Source of the DNA: Chara braunii
Taxonomy: Eukaryota > Streptophyta > Charophyceae > Charales > Characeae
DNA length: 38,081 nt
Direction: 5' to 3'
Assembly: GCA_003427395.1 (NCBI GenBank)
Contig: BFEA01000812.1
Coordinates: forward strand, 286,947 to 325,027
The translations under genes and the position numbers were made by a program. This document shows, piece after piece, positions 20,640 to 30,999 of this stretch (positions are counted from its first letter, which is position 1; each line of letters starts with the position of its first letter). The notes below the pieces were generated by a model. That model searched no databases and was not told the origin of the DNA. It saw only the letters and a list, made by a program, of their open reading frames with translations.

Positions 20640-21400
20640 CTCTCACCTTTCAGTACGAAACTGGACTCTGGGCTTAGACTGTGACTCTGGGTTCTGGGCC
20701 TGGACTGGATTATCAAGTGTGGAGTGGAAACTGAGCTTGGAGTGAATCTGAGCTTGGACTAGACTGTGAGCTTGAAATGGGCTGTAAGCGACAAGTGGAC
20801 TGTGAGGTAGGACTGGACTCTGAGGTTGCTTTGGGCTTTGAGCTTATGAGCTCAAGCCTGTTACGACTCTGAGCTCGGAATGTGGACTCTAAACATGGAC
20901 TATGGACTCTGAACTTGGACTGCGGACTGTGGACGCTGAACTTTGACTATTGACTCTAAAATTTGTATTTGACTCTGAACTTGTCTTTGGACTTTGAAAT
21001 CGGACTCGGGACTCCGAACTTTTTCTTACGATTATGAACATGGGCTTTGGACTCTGAACTTGGTCTTTGGATCGGAAGTTGGTCTTTCGACTCTGAACGT
21101 GGACTCAGGCATAGACTCTGAGCCTAAAATTTGAACTTGGTCTTTGGATTCTGGACTTCGTCTTTGGACTTTGCAATTGGACTCGGGACTCCACACTTGG
21201 TCTTTGGACTCTGAACTTTGAGTCAGGGTTTACAGTCTGACGTTGGGCTCTGACCATGGACTCAGAGCCTGGACTGGACTCGGACTTTCACCCTGACTGG
21301 ACTCAAACTCTGACCCTGGACTGGACTCAGACTCTGACCCTGGACTCTGAGCCTCAACTGGACTCAGACTCTCACCCTGGACTGGGTGCAGACTTAGACG
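20640..21400 (+). repeat. Degenerate repeat based on GGACTCTGAACTTGG
   Basis: More than 30 variants of GGACT followed by CTGA(A/G)C and TTGG(TCTTT) succeed each other at about 14-22 bp spacing. The right part turns into GGACTCAGACTCTGACCCT units, read as DSDSHP-like peptides in one frame. The composition and lack of a fixed frame argue against a gene. Confidence 0.8.
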
Positions 21401-22495
21401 TGTGTGGTCTTATCTCCCTTTTTTTTAATATTAAATTTCAAACAGCTCCTTATGGCCCCGACTCCATTTCCTTTCTGGGGACCTTAACTCCGGTTTCCAT
21501 TCCACCGGCAAGTGAGAATAAAATGTCACATCATGACACCCACTCACGCTTCCTTGTGAAGGACCCCTGACCAGCATTCCTCACTCCAGCATTGTACACG
21601 ATTGAATGTCAACTTGCCATACTTTCACCTTTCCTCTCAGGTGCACTCATGAACCTGTGAGATAAATAATAAAGAGCAAGAAAAGTAAAAGAAGCTGCGA
21701 AGGATGCAATCTCAGAATTGCCCTTCAATATTATGTGGCCTATGATGGCCTCCTGGCTGGGGTCTCTGCCTTCTCCACCCCGCTTCTGAGTTCTGTCAGT
21801 CTTTCCACCGTATGTGGAGGTCATTTATCTCTGCTACTTTGCCCGGTCCTCTGCAAGCCACACCCTGGTGAATTTTGCCTTGATTCTTCTCTGTTGCTCT
21901 TCGTCATCTGCCATGGAGTGTCTCGTTTTATGCTACTCACAGAGAATCTCAGCCTGAATCAAGGTCTTTGTCTCCGCCCATACCTTCTCCCTTGGAGTTC
22001 AGAGTCCCTCAATGGTTCTCCATGGCATTTCCGTTTTATTTTAATTGTGTTTTTCGTCGAACAAATATAGTTCCTTCGGTTGTTGGCAATTGTAATGTGC
22101 ATTAGTGGTGGTGCCTCTTTTTGCTAACTTTATTTCTTTTGTTTTGTTTGTTATTGGTTGTTCATTTTGCCGATCACGCTCCACGCAGTTTGTTTTTGTT
22201 CAGGCAACTACTGTTTTTCTTCACGCACAAATGAAGAGGAATTTTGAAAAGGTGATCCCTCCTAACTACGTTTTATTGGACTCTCATGCTTATCTTGTTG
22301 ACTTTTCTTTCCCTCTTTTGAATCATTGAGAGAGAGACAGAAATGCAATGCATGTGGTTTGTGTGTGCGTTTCCAGTATTTCATGTCTTTTGCTTCCTTG
22401 CCTGCCTGTTCAATTGTTCCTTCTTTTCAATGTTATAACTCACTTCCTTTCAGGGATGACTATGGCATTAGGATTCGGATTAGTGAAGGGTGACT
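21401..22495. other. No gene recognised
   Basis: AT-leaning unique sequence. Frames of up to about 110 codons (21735-22070) show no recognisable motif or compositional support. Confidence 0.4.
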
Positions 22496-23230
22496 CGTTT
22501 GTTTAAATGACACTGGGATTGGGACTTGGGACTCAAAGATGGATTGGAGCATTGCAGTCGGGAGTCTAACTGGGACTGCGACCGGGACTGGCATTCACAA
22601 CCGGTCCGTCATCTGCAACGACCTTTGGTCATGCAGCTGCTCCGTCACCTTCGTCTTGCCGAGTGTGCAATCAGAGGACATGCCATTGTGTGCCGACGCT
22701 GAGCAATGTGTGCCTTGTTCCTCGTTGCGTTGTGTGCCCTCCTCTGTCCTCCGATCCCTGAGCCATTGCGCTGATTTGTGCTACTTGATGCGTTGCTCTG
22801 TGTGGCTTATGGCATATCCTGGCCACTTTCTTCTGTCGATGGTTGTTGGCTCTGGGATTTATTTGTGCCATCCTCTGCGTTTTCAGCAATCTGTAATGTG
22901 TATATATATGTTGCACGCAGCGTTGCAGTTTGTGTCGGGCAGTCTATGCTATGTGATGAGGTTTGTCCTCTGCAGGATATGTTGTACTATATGTGGTATG
23001 CTTTGTCATGTAAAAAAACTTACCTCGTCAGTTCTCTGTGGTGTGTGTGTCCTTCGGGCTCTGCACCTATTGTCTTGTGTTGTCTATTTGCTCCACGCAC
23101 TTTGTTTTTGTTCTCCGCATCAGTGCGGCACACACAGAGAGAGTGCGGTAATTGGAGGAGTCGTAAGAAAGAAGAAAAAAAGTGAATTGATTTTTCTTTT
23201 TTTTTCTGTTTGTTTCGTTTTGCACTATGA
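22496..23230. other. TG-rich low-complexity region with a Cys-rich open frame; probably not a gene
   Basis: Starts with a few GGGACT-type repeats (22510-22590), then TGTG/TGCC-rich sequence. One + strand frame is open for 233 codons (22539-23240), but its Cys/Leu/Val-rich content follows from the TG bias. The ATG lies in the GGGACT repeat. Confidence 0.35.
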
Positions 23231-23239
23231 TGTCTTGTG

Positions 23240-23320
23240 ACAATATATATACATATATACATGTACATATATACATATATATATTATGATAATTATATAT
23301 ACATGTATATGTATATATGA
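23240..23320. repeat. TA/CATA-rich microsatellite
   Basis: Runs of ATATATACATATATACATG and similar, largely self-complementary. Confidence 0.9.
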
Positions 23321-23494
23321 TAGACCTTTCTTTGTTCCGTGGGTGTTTTGCTGGATTTCGATGGGTTGTGGACCGACAGTCTGCACAGTTTTTCATCTGG
23401 TGTGGGTGACTGATAGTCTGCTTTGACTGCAGTCTGGTATGCTATGCAATCCTTCGCTGTAGGAGGCTAACTTTTTTTTCCGCCTTACTGTAGT

Positions 23495-23650
23495 TTGCAT
23501 GTACAATGCTGCGCTGTGCTTTTGCGACATGTTTCTGCACTTCGACATGCTATGCTTTGCTATGTTGTGCTTTGTCATGCCATAATTCGCTGTGTTATGC
23601 CCTATTGTGCTTTTGTATGCTACGGTATGCTTTGTTGTGCTTATGCAGTG
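23495..23650 (+). repeat. Degenerate TATGCTTTGCTATG repeat
   Basis: TGCTATGCTTTG-like words recur about ten times with substitutions. Frames give Cys/Ala/Leu-rich artefacts in two overlapping registers. Confidence 0.65.
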
Positions 23651-23759
23651 GTTCACAGTCCTCGAGCAGGCGAAGCTGTTTTGCATTGCTCTGGTGTGCT
23701 TTGCCTCCAGCTGAAGGTGCCTCGGAGGTGATATCAGATCTCTGTTGACTAGTTGCTAG

Positions 23760-24352
23760 GTAGTTCAAATGGAATGTTCATTTTCTTCTCTATATTTTGA
23801 CCTTCTTTGAATGAATTACTGCGTGGTAAGCCTCTCACTCTCTCCACAGTTAGCTCGTCATGTGTTTTTGTGTTGAGTGATTACTTTGTTTGGATGATTA
23901 GCTCCTCGCTGCATTTGCATTCTATTGTTGCATGTGTTGATTTGGGTTTGTGTTTGTGTGTGTGTGTGTGTAACTATGCATTCGAGTGTGCGTGTGCATT
24001 AGGTGTGTTCAGTTCGCATTGTGAACTTGCCTCCATTTCTCTTTTCGTGTTCACATTCACGCTAATCGGTTTGCGGACGCTCACCCGTAAAAACCTGTGA
24101 AGTCGTACATTGCTTAGCTGCAGCCCGATTTGCAGGGAAAAAGGTGAGACGAAGGGCTTCCATCCTGTTAACTATACTCGGCTTGCCTTGTTGCCCCTGA
24201 CCCTGCCCCCAACAGATCTTCGGACTTGGACTTAGTTCTGGGATTTGAGTCATTACTTAGAGAAGCACCGAGACCAACGCTCAGACAAGCACATACGACT
24301 GCGCCCGTCGTAACGCCATAGCCTGACTTCTGAAATCGCCGCGGGAAGGGAG

Positions 24353-24354
<2 letters not shown>
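23760..24354. other. No gene recognised
   Basis: Contains a short (GT)n run at about 23946-23970 and nothing else of note. No frame carries a recognisable motif. Confidence 0.4.

Positions 24355-24410
<56 letters not shown>
24355..24410 (+). repeat. (GA)n microsatellite
   Basis: Uninterrupted AG repeats followed by GCGGAGAGAG. Confidence 0.95.
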
Positions 24411-24471
24411 GCGGAGAGAGGTGGCATCATGCACTTCTGGTCACGTATGACTGCGCCCTACCTGCCAAAAG

Positions 24472-24474
<3 letters not shown>

Positions 24475-24508
<34 letters not shown>
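24475..24508 (+). repeat. (GA)n microsatellite
   Basis: Second AG run 65 bp after the first. Confidence 0.95.
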
Positions 24509-24511
<3 letters not shown>

Positions 24512-25030
24512 GGCGTCGGTGCTGTTCGTGCCCTCGTTGCTCTTTTTTTTTCGGAGTCCACTTTTTCGTTTCGTTTTTTTTTCCTACATAGTCAGTCGTC
24601 TACTTATTGCCTATTACGATGCAATGATGAGGTACGGACTTCAACATTCTTGATTCCTTTTTTTTTTCCGTTTATATCGTGTTCATGGCTGTTTTTTTTT
24701 CCCGTTTCGTTGTCCATGTTCTATATTTTTTTCTTGTTTTTTTTTTTGCTATGCTTATGTTCTCCTCTCTCGGGAAAAGTGTGTGGTTTTCGGGGTGCAG
24801 TTTGTTTTTGGAGTATGCGACTTCGTTTCTTACAGGAGTGTCCAGAAATCACAACGTATTTTGGTTTAAAGTATTTTTTATTTTCCTTATCTTTCAAATA
24901 CGTTTTTTATATCTTTTTTCCCTCGCACTTTCGTGTTGTACTTTCCTTCATTAAATCTTTGTTTACGAAGTAGTACGTTTCCTTCGTACCAAAATAGCAC
25001 GAGCGGCATGGCCAGGCCACTCACACGAGC
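24509..25030. other. T-rich spacer; no gene
   Basis: Poly(T) stretches interleaved with short unique sequence. Frames read as Phe-rich low complexity. Confidence 0.45.
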
Positions 25031-25034
25031 ACAC

Positions 25035-25141
25035 GAGAGAGACAGAGATGGAAAGAGAGAGAGAGAGAGAGAAAGAGTGGGCCGCCATAGCCACCACTGC
25101 CGTCTGGAGTTAAAGAGCGTGCGGGCACGCACTCAGAGAGA

Positions 25142-25229
<88 letters not shown>

Positions 25230-25230
25230 N

Positions 25231-25310
<80 letters not shown>
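25035..25310 (+). repeat. Long (GA)n microsatellite with an N
   Basis: Short run at 25035-25076, then an almost pure AG tract at 25135-25310 with a single N at about 25230. It produces RERERE and SLSLSL frames that are not genes. Confidence 0.95.
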
Positions 25311-25314
<4 letters not shown>

Positions 25315-25556
25315 ACAGTTTCCGTCTTGTTTGTTGGGAGGCCCCAATAGGTCATCAGATATAGATATAACATGAAGATGTGTATATATATATATATTTA
25401 TGTCTATCTTCTAACAGATGCTACTTTTCTTTTCATTATGCTCGTTGGTTCCTGCGGGTGTGGGAATGGAAAATTGGATTAAACAACAAGACTCTGAATT
25501 TATCGTTTATCCTCATCAACTGATTTTTCGCTGACGTGTTCCACTGTTGCCACCCT

Positions 25557-26140
25557 CTTGTAATTCACACCAATGAAGAATGTCTGCATCAACCGTGTGT
25601 GTGTGTCCGTGTTGCACGTGGTCACCATGTGCTGTGAAGCGAGACGCCCCTGCTCAAATTCTTTCCACACAACGTGTTATTGTTCCTGGAACGTGCAGTA
25701 AGCACCACTAAGCTGCTCTGTTGTCATTCACACACACGAAGAATGTTTGCATCAACTATGTGTGTGTGTTCGTGTTGCACGTGGTCACCATGTGCTGTGA
25801 AGCAAGATGCCCCCGCTCAAATTATTTCCACACCACATGTTCTTGTTCCTGGAATGTGCAGTAAGCACCAGTAACCTGCTCTGTTATCATTCACACAGAT
25901 CACCGCCCCTTGCATCAACCGTGTGTGTGTGTTCGTGTTGCACGTGGTCACCATGTGCTGTGAAGCAAAATGCCCCCGCTCAAATTCTTTCCACACCACG
26001 TGTTCGTGTTCCAGGAATGTGCAGTAAGCACCATTGAGCTGCTCTGTTATCATTAACACAGATGAGGAATGTTTGCATCAACCGTGTGTGTGTGTCCGTG
26101 TTGCATGTGGTAACCTGCTCAAATTATTTTCACACCTCGA
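25557..26140 (+). repeat. 163-bp tandem repeat, three full units and a shortened fourth
   Basis: The marker GCATCAAC occurs at 25586, 25749, 25912 and 26075, exactly 163 bp apart each time. Units share a GTGTGTGTGT(C/T)CGTGTTGC run, ACGTGGTCACCATGTGCTG, GCTCAAATT.TTTCCACAC and GTGCAGTAAGCACCA. The fourth unit has an internal deletion after GTTGCATGTGGT. Stops fall in all frames in at least one unit. Confidence 0.93.
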
Positions 26141-26650
26141 ACACAAGGCACGTGCCTTGTTTTGGGGTTATGATGGTACTCAACTCCATCTAACAACATG
26201 GCAAAAGGTACATCACATATTCCAATTAATCAATCAATATACAAGTTTATCATTCACTTAAAAAGTCCTTGAATGGGCAGAGTATTTGACCTCATCCCAT
26301 TTATGTCATTGCTAAGTGTATCTCGTATAATGATGTGTGTTGCATTTTCAGGTTATTGGTCTTTGTTTTCTGGTCTGTTTGTGGGCAGACATTTCCCGCT
26401 GCTGCAGTTGCCATCTCTAAGTGGTAAGGGTTATTTGACTGATGTGCATTGCTCATCTCTAATCGTTCATGCGTGTCTACCAGTCAAAGGGGCAACGACG
26501 CTGCAAAGCCTACACATCCTTCGGATATGCTCATACTACTCAATCCGTGACTATCCACAAATATGTGGCCCTTAAAGTTTGGGGAACCGGAAGAGTGGTG
26601 AAAATGGAAAATGCAATGGATCGCTGCTACAAGTTGTTCTGCGGTTGAAT
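26141..26650. other. No gene recognised
   Basis: A + strand frame of 100 codons (26273-26575) follows the satellite but shows no known motif. No further structure seen. Confidence 0.35.
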
Positions 26651-26803
26651 CAAATATGTTTTTTTTTTTTTTTTTAAATAAATTTGTTGGAGAACTTTTT
26701 TCGTGCTTTCTATAGTATTTGCGCTTTCAATTGAGGAAACTTCAAAAATACCACACATGCTCGGTCGATTGTTGGCCCTACCTGACCTGTCACAAGGACG
26801 GAA

Positions 26804-26905
26804 CAATATATATATCTATATACCCTGCTTTGATATATATATATATATAATATATATATACCCTGCTTTGATATATGTCTGTTTGTGATGATATATATAT
26901 ATCTT
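26804..26905. repeat. TA runs with a duplicated 20-bp word
   Basis: TATACCCTGCTTTGATATAT occurs twice between TA runs (about 26818 and 26856). Confidence 0.85.
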
Positions 26906-28560
26906 AAAGATGATAAACCACTCAGTCATCCACTCAATCATTCGTTTTGCCAAGCACTCGTTCAACCATGTGATCAATCTGCCTCCGTCAATCAGTAGTA
27001 AACCAGACCATCAACCACTCCGTTAACCAATCACTTAACCAACCGACACAACAATCGTTCCACCAATCACTCACCCGCCTCAACCGATAGGAAGAGCCGA
27101 CCTGTCAACCACACAGTCAACCACACAGCGAACCACTCAACCGAACAACACAACAATCGGTCAACAAATCACCGATTCGCTCAACCATTTTGCTAACCGT
27201 TCAGTCAACCAAACAGTAATCCACACGGTCAACCGCTCAATCTGAGCAATTATACACCCAGTTAACCAACCAATCAACCAATGAACACAACAATCGGTCA
27301 ACCGATCACTGAATTGCTCAACCGATCTGTCAACCGATCGGCCAATCTACCAGGCAACCACACAATCAACTGCTTCATTTGCTCGATCATCCACTGATAA
27401 AAAACGCAGTGGTCGACCACTCGGTGAACCATTGGGTCACCCATCCAACACTCGTTAGCACTCCAACCACTCGGCCTATCCACCAGCCAAAAAATCAGTC
27501 AACCAATCAGACAATTGGTCAACCAGTTTCTCAGCCTATCGGTTCACTTGTCAACCTTTTAGTCAACATCTCCTTTAACCAATCAATCATCCAACCGGTC
27601 ATTTGACCAGACATAATCAGTCTGAATCTGTTAATCAATCAACACCAGAATCCGTCAACTACTCACGCAATAACTCAGTCAACGGATTGGTCAACCGATT
27701 GGTCAACGCATTAGTGAACTCATGGGTCAACTGCCGTGTTTGCTCTATTATCCATGCAGTCAACCACACAGTCAACCACGCATTCAACCACCCAGTCAAC
27801 TACTACATTCAGCTAACAAATCACTCATACGACTTGCCAACTAACCACTGAACGAAGCAGTTCACGAACCACCACAACAATCGGTCAACGAATCACTCAA
27901 TCGCTCAACCAATTGATCAACCGGTCGGTCAACCAACGAGGCAACTGCAAAGTCAACCACAAGGGCTACCAATATCCATTTGGTCAACAAGGCAGCGGTC
28001 GCCCACTCAGTCGACCACTCAATTATCCACTTGGGCAACCATAGTCAACCACTCACTTAACCAAGCCGTCTAAAAGAAAGGACAACCAATCACTCAATCC
28101 GTTGACCGATTTGTCAGGCGGTCGGTGAACTTATCAGCCACTTAGTTAACTTTTATGCAACCACTCAGTCGACTACTCAGTCATTCAATCAGTCATCTAA
28201 TTCGTCATCTGACCAGGTAACCAACAAGTCAAGGAATAAGTGAACCAATCAACACAAGTATCGGTGACCAATCACTCAATTGTTCAACCAATATGTCAAG
28301 TGATTGGTCGACCATTTGAAAATTGCATAGTCAAGAACTCTGTCTGCTCCATCATCCACTCAGTCAACCACTCGGTCATCCTCTCAGTTAAACATTTGGT
28401 CAACCACTAGTCAACCGTTCCAACTGTTCAGTCAACCAATATGTTAAACATTCGGTCAGGCAATCAGTCGAATGGTCAACCAATTTGTCAGACACTCTAT
28501 TGAATTGTCCGCCAGACACTCAGGCAACCATGTAGCCAACCAGCCTAGCAAACACCGATT
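26906..28560 (+). repeat. Degenerate TCAACCA/CAGTCAACC repeat, about 1.65 kb
   Basis: The tetramers CAAC, AACC, GTCA and TCAA recur throughout, mostly as (A/C)(A/G)GTCAACCA(A/C)TC. A longer word CACAACAATCGGTCAAC recurs at about 27047, 27149, 27286 and 27873, with a variant at 28253, each followed by (A/G)ATCACTCAATTGCTCAACC-like sequence, so higher-order units exist. Asn/Gln/Val/His-rich frames here are by-products. Confidence 0.85.
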
Positions 28561-29339
28561 GAATATTTTAATATGCAGTGAGCAACCCGTCGATCTCTCA
28601 ATGTCACTCAACCAGCCAAGAATTAAGTAGACTAAACAATCATCACTCAACGAGAAAAGAGAATGGATAGCTTTACACCTGCGGGTGGCAGCATGTGCTA
28701 CTTCTGAGACGACGCACACAGGACAGAGGAGAACCTGAGTGTTCACTTATTGTGGTCTGCTTTATATCTACGGGTACCCAATTACTTCATGGTTATTACG
28801 CCGGTAACGAGTTTCATTCTCTTGTGTGTTTAGGATTGTAAAGACTATCATCGAATAAGTTAGGTCCTTCATGGTTATCAGACCGTCAACATCTCTCCTA
28901 TGTACACAGGCTTAATCAGGCAGCCAGAAATTCGTTTTTGAACATGAATGTTATGTTTTCTAACAGTGGTGGGTAAACACTAGTTCATCTTTGTCGTTTG
29001 TACTTCTTCTTCACGATTGCCGGCGCCGTCGTCCTTCAGATCAGTTGCACTCCCAGCCACACCGACTTTGTTTTTGCCCTGCTTCAGAAACTGCTTCGAC
29101 TTTTTGTTTAGACAGGTCAGTAAGCGCTTTGTCCCTTGATGATGCATTTTATATTGCAACTCGTTCTTTCGTTACTGTTCAACTGTAGGGGAATAGAAAG
29201 CGCAGATGCTACAGCTCAAGCGAGTCCCAGTTTAGGGTCCACTCAGCTCGGTGGTAGACGGCTTGGAACTCACTGTAAGGTGTACTCATGCGGGTGCAAA
29301 TGGCCTACTGTGGTCACCGTTCACAACATGCTTCCAAAA
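28561..29339. other. No gene recognised
   Basis: Unique-looking sequence. TTCATGGTTAT occurs twice (about 28786 and 28868) but nothing else is repeated. No motif in any frame. Confidence 0.4.
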
Positions 29340-29765
29340 CACAACAAATCGAACTCGGAACTTGGAATCCGACCCTTGGACTCTGAACTTGGTGCAACCT
29401 GGGACTGAAACTTGGGGCTGTCACAAAGGACTGTTATTCCGGACTGTTGTTTGCGACTGTCACTTGGGAACGTCAATTGGGACTACAAAAAAGGACTGTG
29501 AATTGGGACAAAAAAAAAGGAACCTTTACTTGGGACTAATTGGGGCTGAGACTTGGGATTGGGATTTGGGACTTGGACTTACTTTTGGGATTTGGGTTGT
29601 TACTTGCGACTGTGACGTCTGAATGGAACATGGGATTGGGAAATAAGCTTGTGATCGGGGTTTGTGATTGCATGGGACTGCGATTGGAACTTCGGATCGG
29701 ACCTATCAATATGGGACTGGTACATGCATTGGGACTGTTGGTGGTGGCGTGGAAGCGGAACGTGT
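29340..29765 (+). repeat. Degenerate GGGACT(G)/CTTGGGACT repeat
   Basis: GGACTCTGAACTTGG at the start equals the core of the 20640-21400 repeat. It then changes into TTGGGACTG, GGGATTTGGGACTTGG and GACTG(T/C)GA variants. The Gly/Leu/Trp-rich frames follow from the repeat. Confidence 0.78.
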
Positions 29766-29776
29766 GACAAGGACCC

Positions 29777-29998
29777 CTATTGTGCTTCTATACAGACGGC
29801 ACCTCTCTTGACCTCTAACACTCTTGTCTCGGGCCACCTGACTCCCCTACAAATCGCACTACCTATAGCGCATAACTCCTCACGAGTACAAACTCGCAAC
29901 CGCTCTCGTAAGTCGATAGATGTCCTCCTCTCGAGATCGCTCAACCCTTGTCGTACTGCACTGCCTCCCGCCAGCGGGTATTCACCCTCTCTTGCCAT
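29777..29998 (-). CDS. Small ORF b2 (73 aa), function unknown
   Basis: ATG at 29998 opens 73 codons to TAG. It overlaps the 3' end of the preceding ORF a2 by 17 nt in another frame, just as b1 follows a1 by 9 nt. An open frame continues upstream to 30094, but the ATG at 29998 fits the overlap arrangement. The product is charged and Arg/Glu-rich with three Cys in the second half. A weak resemblance to b1 (REELCAIGSAI against EERLATIYGLL) is suggestive only. No known domain recognised; it may be a gene or a chance frame next to a2. Confidence 0.4.
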   Translation of the reverse strand: MAREGEYPLAGGSAVRQGLSDLERRTSIDLRERLRVCTREELCAIGSAICRGVRWPETRVLEVKRGAVCIEAQ

Positions 29999-30275
29999 CA
30001 AACTCCTGATGTCGTAAGGCGAGTTCAACCACAGTGCCGAAGTTTCTGCTCTGCATAATCTGATACGGAGTTGGAGGTTTAGAAATTCCTTCAAAGATCA
30101 TTATCCACGTGTTCCAGTTAACATTTCTTCCTAGCGAAAGTAACCTATCTCTTTCGCGTTCTACAACTTCTTCCGCACGGTCCCAACATCGACCGTACAC
30201 AAGATCTACTTCCCTCTCCCTAGGCAAATAGATCCCCACATCATATACGTCTAAATGGATAAACCTTGCGGTCAT
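29982..30275 (-). CDS. Small ORF a2 (97 aa), paralogue of a1, function unknown
   Basis: Starts MTARFIHLDVYDVGIYLPRE. It aligns without gaps to a1 over the first 52 residues, with 28 identical; 18 of these 28 use a different codon. In the core VYxVGIYLPRERE seven of eight differing codons are synonymous. This pattern is expected only if the protein has been under selection. A Glu/Arg-rich helical stretch (RAEEVVERERDRLL) follows an RCW motif, then an IFEGISKPP block parallel to IFDDLPRPP in a1. The start context ATGTGATGACCG is also shared. A GTG codon lies just upstream, but the ATG at 30275 matches a1. No signal peptide or membrane segment. Not recognised as any known family. Confidence 0.62.
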   Translation of the reverse strand: MTARFIHLDVYDVGIYLPREREVDLVYGRCWDRAEEVVERERDRLLSLGRNVNWNTWIMIFEGISKPPTPYQIMQSRNFGTVVELALRHQEFDGKRG

Positions 30276-30296
30276 CACATATAGACGTATCTCCTC

Positions 30297-30476
30297 CTAT
30301 CCGCTATCCACAAGCTCGTACCTGTCTACCTCATAGGAAATTGCTTCTCTCCTCCCTAGCGAACTCAACAGGCCATAGATAGTCGCTAATCTCTCCTCGG
30401 ATGGTCTGTTCCTGGCAAGAAATCTCTCTCTTCTCAACTGCAATTCATAATTAGAGATAACTCTCCCTTCACTCAT
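30297..30476 (-). CDS. Small ORF b1 (59 aa), function unknown
   Basis: ATG at 30476 lies 9 nt after the a1 stop and its own stop ends 21 nt before the a2 start, giving operon-like packing. The product begins MSEGRVISNYELQLRRERF and is rich in Arg, Glu and Leu, consistent with a helical, soluble polypeptide. No domain recognised. The position suggests it belongs to a two-ORF unit a-b that has been duplicated. Evidence for translation is positional only. Confidence 0.45.
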   Translation of the reverse strand: MSEGRVISNYELQLRRERFLARNRPSEERLATIYGLLSSLGRREAISYEVDRYELVDSG

Positions 30477-30485
30477 CCCTCCATC

Positions 30486-30794
30486 CTATTCATTCCTTGT
30501 CGACTTCCTGGGCTCAACCTTCGACCTGACTGTCCTGGCAAAATCTACCATTGCCTCCCATCCGTTCCGCTCCAGTCCTCTGTCCAGAATCGGCGGCCTA
30601 GGCAGGTCGTCAAAAATCGAGATGTCGTCGCAAACCTCGACAGTCTTCCCCAAGTCCTCCAATCTCTTCCTCTCTTCCCTCAGCTTCCACGCGGCTATCC
30701 TCCAACACCTCATGCAGACACAAAACTCCTCGCGCTCCCTAGGTAAATATATACCTACGTGGTATACTCCTAGGTCGGAAAAATATACGGTCAT
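30486..30794 (-). CDS. Small ORF a1 (102 aa), paralogue of a2, function unknown
   Basis: Starts MTVYFSDLGVYHVGIYLPRE at an ATG in the context ATGTAATGACCG. The N-terminal half carries the conserved VYxVGIYLPRERE core and an RCW motif; three Cys lie close together in FCVCMRCW, of which only the last is kept in a2. A charged helical region (KLREERKRLEDLGK), an acidic IFDDLPRPP block and a basic tail ending RNE follow. It ends AATGAATAG, 9 nt before b1. The synonymous-dominated divergence from a2 is strong evidence that it is or was a real gene. No known family recognised; a gene of unknown function or a fragment of a larger protein are both possible. Confidence 0.65.
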   Translation of the reverse strand: MTVYFSDLGVYHVGIYLPREREEFCVCMRCWRIAAWKLREERKRLEDLGKTVEVCDDISIFDDLPRPPILDRGLERNGWEAMVDFARTVRSKVEPRKSTRNE

Positions 30795-30999
30795 TACATG
30801 AAACTGATTTTTGTCCCAACCGCTGTTTGTTTTCTAATACCTCGTAGAGAAAGATTTCTCGTTTGCTAATCGCGCTCAAACTTCAAAGTACTTTCTCGTG
30901 GTCAAGTTTACTGGGTCCGCTCCATCCCGAAAACTTTCACTTTCTTCGCGCTAACTCCGCCTCCGGTAGTGGCATCTCTCATCAGTCTCCATGAACCAC

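Noticed and set aside
22539-23240. 233-codon Cys-rich ORF
   Set aside because: Its composition follows from TG-rich low-complexity DNA, its start lies inside a GGGACT repeat, and no motif is recognisable.
24933-25373. Open frames of RERERE, SLSLSL and ERERER type
   Set aside because: They are translations of GA microsatellites; any dinucleotide repeat without stops gives these.
27379-27851. Asn/Gln/His/Val-rich ORFs in the TCAACCA region
   Set aside because: Length results from the rarity of stops in the repeat unit; no frame persists across units.
25557-28560. CRISPR-like array of repeats
   Set aside because: The 163-bp units have no repeat-spacer structure, the TCAACCA array is degenerate and irregular, and the context is eukaryotic retroelements.
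30486-30490. Link between the small-ORF a1 end (AATGAATAG) and the LINE junction ATGARTAG
   Set aside because: The word matches, but the ATG leads to no recognisable ORF; b1 starts at a different ATG 9 nt after the stop, so this is probably coincidence.
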